A DNA stretch of 64,000 bases from Anaeramoeba flamelloides. Its lineage: Eukaryota; Metamonada; Anaeramoebidae. Shown piece by piece: positions 22,589 through 33,900 of this stretch (position 1 is the stretch's first letter; each line of letters starts with the position of its first letter). The translations under genes and the position numbers were made by a program. The notes beneath the pieces are model-generated. The model was given only the letters and a program-made list of their open reading frames with translations, did not search any database and was not told the origin of the DNA. The stretch spans positions 6,820,501 to 6,884,500 of the forward strand of contig JANTQA010000051.1 in assembly GCA_027625915.1 (NCBI GenBank), in the 5' to 3' direction.

Positions 22589-25500
22589 CACAGAAAATAA
22601 AGGTTCCACAAGAATAAAAGGCTTTAGATTACTGTTATTATATATTGATACGCTACAAGAAAATGTTGATGAGCAAACACTGATGCTTTTAAAACAAATT
22701 ATTAACCTTGACCCATTTACAGAGGATTACGGGATTAATTCTATTAGATTAACAATACCAAAATTAACAAGTAAGAAACAAAACAACATTTTTAATCTTT
22801 TTCCAATAAAAAAATATATTTACTTTAAATTGTATTTAATAAAAAAAAAAAAAAAACCATCTAATAGCACCAATTATCGGAGTAAACCAAAAAGAAAAAA
22901 CAAAAGATACCAAAGAAGAAAAAATTCAACTTTTTGAGATCTTATTTGACTTTATTTCAACTCAAACAAACGAAAAAGAATTTTGGATTGGAATTTTTTT
23001 AAAATGCTTTTTCTCTACCCTTTACCCAAATATTGCGAAAAAAATTGGATTATTACAACAAGATATTGGTACGTTTCTATTTAAAAACATTTTTTTTTTT
23101 TGATTTGAATTTAGATTTTTAGGGGAAAAGTACACACACTCTGAAGAAATTCATATTAAATTTATAAGATAAAAATCATTTTTTTTTTTTTTTGTTGAAT
23201 AATGGTAAAATAAATAGAAATTCTACAAGAGTCTAATTACTAAAGGAGAAAATTGTAAATTCTTTCAAATCAGATTTATTGCTATCTAAATTCCAATTCA
23301 AAATTTTTAACACATTAAAATTCAATTTTTTTTAAAAAAAATCTTATTTAATCAATTCAAGAAGAAATACCAAATTAGAAACATTTACAAATTGAAATTT
23401 TAACAATTTTTTATAAATTACAATACACACAAAAATAAAAATAAATCATAATATTTTTAAAAATATAATAAAAATAATTAACAATCTTGAAACATTATAT
23501 TATTTCAACTTCTCCTTTTCCTACTACTACACCTCTTCCTCCTCTTCTTCCATAGAAACCGGGTTTAAACTACATTGCCCATATGAAATACAATCACTAT
23601 TAGTTGAACATGTATTACAATGGATTAATATAATGGATTTACAGCAATATTTATTTGAGAATGAGCAGAATAATCAAATAATATTAGAAATATTAAGACA
23701 AAGCTTTTTATTACCAACAAAACACGAAGCAATTGTAACAAAGGTTTTAGTTCAATATCAGCAATGGATTAATAACAAAAAAACACGATTTCAATATTTA
23801 AATAGTAATTACGAAAATTATTTAAATACATTTATTACCCATATCTGCGAAGGTTTATTAATCAATTTTCAGCTTAGTGAAGTCAATTATATGGTCAAAC
23901 GATTTCAAAGTTATTTAAATCTTTTAGTAAAGCTTTCAAAACAAAAATATGGATATTTAACCCAAAAAAATAATTTCCATTTATTAGATTTATTAATGAA
24001 AATGATCGATACACTTCATTCAAGACAATTTTCAGAAAGTGTTAAGGAAATAAATAAACAAATTTCAGGATTTTTATTTGGTTCCTTTTTAAAAATAATT
24101 CTTAATTTAAAGATCACTTCAAGATATTACTGGAAAAAAATCGAAAGCATTTTTACAAAATATAGGGAAAATTATCAAGTGGTTGTACAATGGAAAAGAT
24201 TATTATTATTATTAACTTCAACATTCCATGATGCTATTTTCAAATCAAATCAAAAAATAATTGACTCGGGACTAGAAAAGAAATTAGCGATTAGAGATGG
24301 CGAACGCATTGATTTCTTTGCTAATTCGATCAAAAGAAATAAATTTTCAACTGATTTGCGTGAAGATTTACAATTAATACCAGATATCACCGAAAAAGAA
24401 AAACAAACCCCAGCAATATTTCAATACGAGGTTATTAAAAAAATTAAATACTCAAATGATGTAAAGTTATTTTATTGGATGAAAATGTTTAATTTGCTCG
24501 GTAATGTTAATGATATCAAAAATGAAGAAGTTCATACACTATCAATTGCAACTTATTTAGAAACATATAATATCATGATGCTAATTATATTAGAATTTGA
24601 AAAAAAGCAAAGCAACAACATCAACATTACAAATAACAGCTCCAATGAAAGCAAAAATACTATTGAAAAAACTACTATCGAAAAAAATGAACAATTGGCG
24701 CAAATGAATTACCCACCAATTTTAGAATTGTTTAGCAATATTTTTTTCCAAGCATGCTTAAAGAAAGGAGAGAAAATTCCAGGGTCTAGGCTTGCATTTG
24801 GAGCAATTTGTACATTTTTTTGCCAACCAATCAAAAAGCCGATCCCAGAAAAATATTTAATCAATTTTTATTATGTCTTAACACATGGACTAAATAGCAA
24901 AAAACATGAAATATTAATATCCATAATCAGATACAGTTCACATATCTTTGGATATTGCTTACCAGGATCAAATGGCTTAATCAATTGCTATTTAAAAATG
25001 CTATCATATTTTTTAAGCCCATCTTATGAATACCAAATACCGAATTATATATATTTACATTGTATAATATTAGTAAGTTCAATTATTTCAATTGATCATC
25101 ATTTCGATGGAACCGATATTTATGATTACCAAAAATTATTAGTTTTGAATTCAGAAAATATTGAAAATTTTTTCCAATTGCAAGATCTTATTAAGAATGA
25201 AATCGATATTCAAGAACAATGTGCATTTCAAATTGTTGAAAAAAAAAATAAATTTCTTGAACAAAAGGGCGAATTTGAGACACCAAAAGAGCGTACAAAC
25301 TTGCTTTCAGAATTCCACAAAAAGGAAAAAATTAGAAAGAGGTTACAGGAAAAGGAATTAGAAAAAAATGGAACATTAAAAAAATTAAATTATTATTTCA
25401 TCTCGAAAGATAAAATTAGAGAAACCATTGTGATAATAATTTCGAGATTAATTATCAATAAATTACAAATATCAATGGTTGTCAAAACGAATATTATTTG

Positions 25501-28102
25501 GTTGTTAACATCAATAGTTATGATTGAATTAAAAATCCAAAAGAACCCAAATTTAATAATAATTAACAAAACTTTTGAAACATTCCAAAAATTGACTTGT
25601 GATGAGTCTGACCAAATTAGTGAAATGGTTAATCTTGGCTTAAGTGTAATAGCGCCTTTTTATAAAAAAATTGAGCAGATACAAAAAAAATTGATTAATA
25701 CCTTTTTTAAAACTCAATGCGAAATAATAATTTCCAAATTAACTGAATTTGAAAACATAATCAAAGTTAAAAAATTTCAAAAAGCCATTGCTGAAGAAAA
25801 TAAAATTCTTCAACAATTTGTAAATAAAAAACCAAAATATATCGAGAAAAAAATTGATATAAAAAATCAAACAGATATTGAAAAGGGGAATAATAAAAAT
25901 AACAATAGGAATAAAAATAAAAATAAAAATAACAATAACAGTAAGAAGAACAAGAACAAAAACAAAAACATCATTAGTTTCAAAAGTAAAAATAAAAACA
26001 AAAATAAGAATAAAAATAATGAAAATGAAAAAGAAGTAGAAAAGGAAAAAAAAATAACCAAAAGTAAAAAAATTTTAAAAATGCCAAATTATTTAATTTA
26101 CATTTTACAATGTATCGGGGAATGGGTTATAAATGATAATAAAATTCTTGAAAATTTAGAACTACGGAATTTATTTTTCAAAACAATTTCTTATTCTCTG
26201 GGCATTAAGGAAAATTGGAATATTGTCCAAAAGGAGTTAAAGAAATTACAAACCAAATATGGTGATAAAATTAATTTTACTAATTTTAATAAAGAAAATT
26301 CTGGTTTTGATTTGGATGCTTTTAATAAAAAACAAATTGAAAAAATAATATCCAACTTAATTTTTAATACAAAGATGAAAGGATCACTTTTAGAAAAGAG
26401 AAAAACTTTCAACACAATTTTAGAGAACAACCAAATTGGGTTTTTCCATTCTTCTCCAAAATTAATGATTGCCGCTGAAATTATTTTACTAAAATTATTA
26501 ATGAGTTGGAACAATTTCCCTATTTGTAGCAAACCAGAACAAAACCATTCCTTATTTTCAAATGATTTAATTTCTTTGCCTGTAAAGCTCATATCTGGAA
26601 ATAATCATGACAATAATAACCACAGCAATAATAATAGCAGTAATGGCAATACGAACACAGAACAAAATGTGGATGAGAATATAAATAATGACCAGGTGAG
26701 CGAAAATGTTGATGATTATTTTAAATATTTTGTTTATAAAAATAATACCATTATCAGTCTATATGAATTGCAATCAAATAACAAAATAATGAATAAATCA
26801 ATTAGATTAATAATTAGAGATATAACTGGTAAATATGTTTGGGATTTGGAAAGGTTAAATTTGTATTCTACTATTATGGATTACAATAACGATAATAATG
26901 ATGATGATGAACTCGAAAAACCAACTAATATGGATATAAATATAAATACAGATATTATTAGTAATGATAATGATAATTTAGCAATCAATGTCAAAAAAAA
27001 AGGGTTTGGCAAAGTTAGTCGAAATAAACAAGAAACCCCAAAATTTACGTTGGAAACCAATTCAAATAACGTAGACATGTTTTCTGAAATGAATAATTAT
27101 ATTAACTGCAATTTTAATAACCATTTTGATGAACCTTCTTTTGATGTTAACAAAAATAATGATAATTCCACCCTATTAAAGATAAATGAATTATATACAA
27201 AGCAACAAAATAAATTATCCTCTTATTTACAAAAAAAGATTTCAAACAATAAAACAAAGCCAATTTCAGAGCAGGATCTTAAGATCCCAGAAAATAACTG
27301 GCATTTGTGCCGATTATTTTTGTCCCAAATTGGATATTTATCCCATGATACAGTCAATGATTTTGTCCCACTCAAATCCTCTGACCGATTAAATAGATCT
27401 TTAAAGGAATTAGATAAACGGCCCTCAAAGGAATGCCAAAAAATTGGCGTAATCTATATCGGGCCGGGCCAAACCAATCAAGATGAAATTTTGTCAAATG
27501 AATCTGGATCACCGTTATTTAATGAATTTGTAAACGGGCTGGGCTGGGAAGTGGACTTAAAAAACCACCTAGGTTATGGTGGTGGCCTTGATACCTATAA
27601 CGGGACGGATGGCACAACAGCACCATATTACGCCGATCATCAAACGGAAGTGATCTTCCATGTTGTCACAAGAATGCCAAATTCACCAAATAATTCCCAA
27701 CAAATTAACAAAAAAAGACATGTAGGTAACGATATCGTACATATAGTCTGGTCAGAAAATGACCAACAAGATTACGACCCACTGACAATTACCTCCCAAT
27801 TTAACTTTGGCCATATTGTAATTTACCCCTTACCAAATGGTTTATTCAGAATCCAAATATTTATGAAGCAAAATGTTAAATTCTTCGGCCCCTTGTTAAA
27901 TGGAATGGTTATCGATAAACAATCTTTGCCATATCTTGTGAGAACAACAGCAATGAACGCTAATAAATTAGTTAGATATAACCAAAGAGGTTATAAACAT
28001 CCATTTCCTACCAGATGGGATATGCTCATAGAAACCATTTCGAGATATAAAGAAAATTCTAATTTCCAAGATTATTTTTCAAAAATAATTTCTAAAAATT
28101 AA
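22589..28102 (+). CDS. RALGAPA: RalGAP alpha-like GTPase-activating protein (5' exons unresolved)
   Basis: Exons 22589-22770, 22868-23068 and 23556-28102. Introns are 97 and 487 bp, GT-AG, and both join in frame. The first exon reads RIKGFRLLLLYIDTLQENVD, like the RalGAP alpha N-terminus; near the start of the large exon ILRQSFLLPTKHEAI also matches that family. About 190 codons at the C-terminal end form the Rap/Ral-GAP catalytic domain: KIGVIYIGPGQTNQDEIL, then FVNGLGWEVDLKNHLGYGGG, then HVGNDIVHIVW. The Asn in GND (codon 27728-27730) is at the place of the catalytic asparagine thumb. RalGAP alpha works with a beta subunit to inactivate Ral-type GTPases; tuberin is its paralogue. Between lie helical repeats and Lys/Asn-rich insertions (25870-26060, 26600-26700). 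The modelled part is about 1,640 residues; animal proteins are about 2,000. The true target GTPase here is unknown. Confidence 0.85.
25885..26045 (+). repeat. Lys/Asn-coding low-complexity insertion
   Basis: AAT/AAA-rich tract encoding NNKNNNRNKNKNKNNNN-type sequence inside the RalGAP coding exon, followed by an E/K run. In-frame and presumably a disordered linker. Confidence 0.8.
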
Positions 28103-28868
28103 TTATAAATTAAACCCTTTTGATTGGTATGATTATAATTATTCATTCTATTATTATTATTTTGATTATTATTTATTATTATTTTGAATTATCTTTTATT
28201 CATTTTTACAATTGTTTTTTAAATACGAAAATAAATAAACAATTCTTTTTTATCTTTAATTTTTTTGTTTTTTTTTTTAATAAAACAAATAATAACCAAA
28301 ATTATTGTTATTTTTCAATTAAACATTTTTCCAGTCAACAATTTCCAATTTTAATGTGATGAGTTTAATGTGTTTGTATAGGGTTTTAATTGATATTAAT
28401 TGTGAAAAATTTATTTTGGAAATTTCAAAATTGTGTTTAATTTTTTCACTTTTTTTTTTTTTTTTCAATTTTTTTTTGATAATAGAATTAATTTTGTGGA
28501 ATTCTTTTTTATATTGCAAGATCTATTGTTACTTGCTAAAAATCTTTTATTTTACCTTACTGAAAGAGTGGAAATAATAGGAAAACAAATATATTGTTTT
28601 TTATGATCTTTTATTCTTGTATTGGAGATCAAAATGAACATTGTTGTTTTTCTCAATGGTGAGAAAATAAGAATTTGAATTTTTGACATAAAGTCAATAG
28701 ATATAATGGATTTTTTTTTTATTTGAAAAGATTTACCATTTAATAAAATATCAAAAAAATTAGACGGAGAAAAATTTTAATAAAATAAAGTTTAATAAAT
28801 ACTAACAAAAAAAAAAGAATGAAAAAAAATATCTACTTTTTTTTAAATAACGTTCAAAAAATATTTTA
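28103..28868. other. 3' spacer of the RalGAP gene
   Basis: AT-rich with (ATT)n after the stop codon; no coding signal. Confidence 0.4.
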
Positions 28869-30420
28869 ACAGTGGATTGATAATCCAAGTGAAGAAAATA
28901 TAAAATTTATTATTAATAGAAATGGTTTATTTATTCGCAAAGCTATTGATAGGGAAATTCGTTTAATGTATAGACTAATCGCAATTAATACTATTTTATC
29001 AAGATTCTATTTAAATAACTTCTTGATATACGAATTGGGGATTCTTGGATTTTAGAATAAAAACTCAATTTTGTATTAAAAAAAAATTATATACAAGAAT
29101 TATTGTTCTAAATGTATCATTCGAGCTAAAAAAGCTGAAAAAAAATAATGGAAAAATAGAGTATTCTTGATTTTTCAAAATCGATATCAAAAAATGTTTT
29201 GATACGATTTGTTATAATTTTGGTTTATTATTCACTCAATAAACATATTAAAAATGAAAAAAATTAAAATTGGTTACAAAAATATTATAAAAAAGCTGAA
29301 TTATGGTTTTATATCAAGGAAACCTTCATTCTCGTTGTTTTTTGGATTTATTGAAATATTTTTAATTGAAAAAAATTAAATATTGAATTCATCATCCTCA
29401 AATGTTTACAGATGACACAAAAATTGAATAATGGGGGGGGGGTGTACAATATCAGAAATTGAAAAAAACTTATTAATCGAAAAAATATAAAATTATTCAA
29501 GAATTTGGAATCAAAAAAAATATTTATAAAACTTTAAAATTAAAAAAACAATCCAAAATAAAATATTTCGGTATTTGGCTTGAAAAAAGAGAATTATTTT
29601 CAATGAAAAACTTCAATAAGTTAAAAACAGTTTCAAAAAAATCAAAATGATTTCTAACCAACAAAAATTAACCAATGGGGTAAAAAAAATGTCCAAATAA
29701 ATAAATATTTGACATTTATTTCATGGATTTGAGATATTTAATCTAACTCAGAGATATTATAACTTGATTGATGTTTGGATAGAGAAAAAAGTAAAAACAA
29801 AATTAAAAAAATTAACCCACACTATCCAAGGATTATCTATAAAACTAAAGCAAAAATTGACCAAGTCAGAATTTCAATCTATAAAATGGGATATAAACTC
29901 AAAAAAAAAAAAAAAAAAAAATGCAAGGTCTTGGTGTCTAAAATATATCCAAAAATTCAAAAGTTTTCGAAAAATAGATAATGAAAATATTAATTGGAAA
30001 ATAGAAACCATTAAATTATTAGATGTAAATCTAAATTAATTAAGAGAAAAAATTATATAAACAGTCTGGGTGTTATTATATAAGAATTTTAAAGATTATT
30101 CGATATAATAATATTATAAATAAACTGTGCTGTCACAGTGTGTAAATATGCTTTTTTAAATTCTTTTTTTTATTTAAAAAAGCTATCAATTATTGGAATA
30201 AAAAAAAAAAAAGAATACTAAAGACAAAGAATAATCTAAAAAGGAAGGATTCTAAATCTATATTAAAATTAAGAAATTTCACAAATTATTTAAATTGGTA
30301 TTCTTATGTTTATGAAAATAAAAAAAAAAAATACAAAATTTTTAATCGATTCAAAAAAACACATAACTTAGAAATAAATGAAGATAACAATCATTTTTAA
30401 TGAAATTTCCCATTCTCTGT
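28869..30420 (+). mobile_element. Reverse-transcriptase-like element remnant, probably LINE type
   Basis: Scattered coding-like stretches on the + strand with an old, heavily decayed look. They include MFTDDTKI near 29400, placed like the (Y/F)xDD catalytic motif of reverse transcriptase, and IYKTKAKIDQ and ISIYKMGYK near 29840-29895. The part 29830-30140 recurs at 54590-55045. The FxDD segment and lack of visible terminal repeats favour a non-LTR element, but the assignment is tentative. Many breaks; a fossil. Confidence 0.4.
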
Positions 30421-30944
30421 AATAAATTGAAAAAAAAAAAAAAATACTATTAATATTTTTTCAACTCATATAATAAGTATCATAATAGAAATAATTTTTT
30501 TTTGTCTTTTTGATATTGAAAAAAATATTCGAATGTTTAAAAAAAAATAGAAATAAAATTATGTTTTCTAATCATCATTGACAATATGAGATGCATATTA
30601 TAAAATATTATTAAACTAATTTGGAAGATTATCAAAATATACAAACTTCAGTCTTTAAGTTTTTGTTGAATACAATTTATTAGATTAAAATTGGCAAAAC
30701 AATTATTAAAAAAAATTTAAAACCGGTTTAATAGAAGTAATTGGTAAAAAATCTAAAAAAAAAAAAAAAAACAATTATTTTGATATGTGTAAAAAAAGAG
30801 TTTTAATTTACCCTTACTAAACAATAGTTTTCTCTTTTTCAAACTTTTTACCATTTTTCGGAAACACACCCAAATTTATGCAATAACAAAATTCAAGAAC
30901 TTTGTGATTCATTTTTTCTAATTCATACTCTTAATATTTAAAAA
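30421..30944. other. Upstream region of the calmodulin-like gene
   Basis: A-rich spacer and leader; ATATTTAAAAA directly precedes the ATG. No promoter element can be named. Confidence 0.4.
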
Positions 30945-33900
30945 ATGACGACCGAACTTTCAAAAGAAAAGCTTGAAGAATACAGATCAGCATTTGAAAT
31001 GTTTGATCTAAACAACAATGGTTTAATAACTTCTGATGAGCTTGCGTCAATGTTTCATAACTTTCAACAATTCCCAACAAAAGAAGAACTAAAATCGATG
31101 ATCGATAATTATGACCCAAATTCACAGGACGGAATCAATTTCGAAGGCTTTTGCAAGTTGATGCAACGGTCCGAAAAACTTGACACAAACGAGATGAAAG
31201 AAGCTTTTTCTGTTTTTGACCAAGTTTGTTTTTTATTTTGCAACTATTATTTTTTCTTTTCTTTTTTTAAAAAAAGAAATTTTATTTTTTTAATCTTGGG
31301 TCTTTTTGATGTTTTCCTTTAATTGATCTTTGTGGAAATTTTGTTGGTCAAAATTGTAAAATCTCACAAATTGTAAAACACAAACAACAAAAACGTGTAT
31401 CTTTTATTTTAAAAATTGAAACAACCAATTGCTTTGTTTACCTCTAAAAGTTTTAATTTTTACAAAGAAAAAATAGATCCAATTTGTTCAAATCAGATTC
31501 GACCAAAAAATTCCTTAAAAAAAGAGAATTTCTCCGAATTCAGATACACAAAAGCTTTAAAAAAATTATTTTAAAAAACCAAGCACAATTAAAACAAGAT
31601 CCAATGTAACTAAAGTGCTTGTCATTTTTTTCAAAAAAAGAAACAAATGTTGAACTAGGATCTCAATAAACATAGCCTCAATAACTCGAAAAACAAAAAT
31701 TAAAATCTCTGAGAATATTTGTGATTTAATTAAATGTCTAGTAGGGAAAAAAATACCGTACATGAAAATAATACCGGAAAAGATTTTTAATTGTGAATAT
31801 TATTAAAATTGTTGTGTAATTTCATTTATTTTCAATTAAATCCTTTTTTTAAATAACCAAATTTTTTTATGGGCCTAGTAATAAACCCACCTAAAGTTCA
31901 TCAAAGTAGGGTATCTATAGAATACTCAAGTAATTGTTTTATAGCCAAAGTAGATCAACTTTTATTCAAAAAAACAATAGAGTTTTATAGAGGTTTGTTA
32001 GAGTTTGGAAAATGATAATTTTTATTCATTTTTTTTTGATTGATTGAATGGTGTTTTGAAAAAGTGTGATTTAATTAATCATCATTCTAATAAGTGGGTG
32101 GGTTATATTTTTAAAAGTTTGATTCTTAAAAAAAAGATTTGATTTTAAATAAATGAAATTACACAACAATTTTCTTAATATTCACAATTTAAAATCGTGT
32201 TAGGGATTTTTTTCATTTCAGGTATTTTTTTCACTGCTTTAAAAACATTTTTACAGTATATAAAAAAAGTTTCTCTAATATCTCATTCATTTATTTATTC
32301 TAAAATTTTCATTTTCAATTACTTGTGTCTAGATCTTGGTTTTTTTCATCTGCTTATTAATTGAGAGGAAAAAATATTTGGGAAATTGGAAAACAAAATC
32401 AAAATTTTTCATTTTGTTATTTGGAAAATGAGACTACTTTTTATTTTTACTTTATTTACAATCAAAATCGTTTTCAAATTAGTTCACAGATGAAAAAAAA
32501 ACAAATCTTTTCCAAGGCCTTTTATTCTAGATATGAATAACACCTAAAAATAAAGAGTAATTAAATTTGAAAAATTGTTTAATTTAAAAAATATTCAAAA
32601 GGAAATCATCAAAATAAATAATATATAAATTGGAAATTGATATAAGCAATTGATTAATATTATAACTTGATGAAATACTAAATTATAAATACTTTCTGTA
32701 AGAAATTTGAAAAAAAAAATCACATTTTCTATTTTTACAGAAAAACTCGTTTTTTTAAAAAAGTAACCAGACAAATTTTAAAAAAAAAGTAAAATCATTG
32801 TAGGTTATTGAAGTAATTTTTAGTCTCTAAATTTTTAGATATTTATATCTTGATTTTTAAAAATATTCCATTTTAAAGTTTCTATGATTTCTTTTTCTCT
32901 GATCATTTCGTCGAAATTCTTAGATTTTTTTGAAAATTTAATTTTGCCTTCAGGGATTAGAGTCATAATAGATTCATCTATAATCAAAGTATGTTGTAAT
33001 TGGAAAGTTGAATGATATTAGTGCTGCATGGCCTATGGTTTCTGTGGTCAAAAAAAATTTATTATAAATATTATTACACAATAAATTAAAACATTTTTTA
33101 CTAAATTATCACTATTAAAAATTGCCATTTTTAAAAATTTTTTTTTTTAATTCCTTTTCCAAAAATAAAAATAGAAACTCAAAATAATATTATTCCAGTA
33201 TAATAATTCTTATTTAGAACCTCCAAAAGTAACTAATTTTGCAATTTTTTTAATTTCAAGATTTACTCAATAATTTTTAACATAAGAAACCTAAATGACT
33301 GATTAGTTTTAGTTGACTTTTTATAAAGCTAGTTGTATTATCAATAAATTTCCAAATAAACTTTGTTTCAGTCAAACGTAACCAACACTTTTTTCAAATA
33401 TCAAATATTTTTTATAAATAACGTTTGAAGATTAAATAAGAATTAGGTAGAATATTAAAAATCAAAGAATAGTTGATATTCATCTGAAATAAAACTAATA
33501 AATAAATAGATTTTTTTAAAAATGGAAAAGCCCAAATTCTTAAGGACATATTGAGAAAAACAACAATGTTTATATTTTGATCCACAATTGAAGATCCAAA
33601 TAAAATTCCAATAGAAATCAAAATTATTTCTCTACAATCATTTTTACTATATCATTAACCTTAGTATGACACATTTTAACCAAATGACTATCGATTTTGC
33701 AATAAAAAAAAAATTGCAAACCAATTAGGTGTAAAAAAAAAATCGAAAAAAAAAAGAGGCGAAAAAAGATGAGAAAATGATTTCAATTTTGGAATTTCGA
33801 AAATAAATTTTTTCTTCTAATATCCATTAAAACCCTTTGAACACATGTAATTCACTCTCCACAACTGTACTCCTTTGACTGAAAAATGGTTTGTGTTGGA

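Noticed and set aside
26191-26592. 133-codon - strand frame inside the RalGAP exon
   Set aside because: Antisense shadow of an exon with family-supported sequence.
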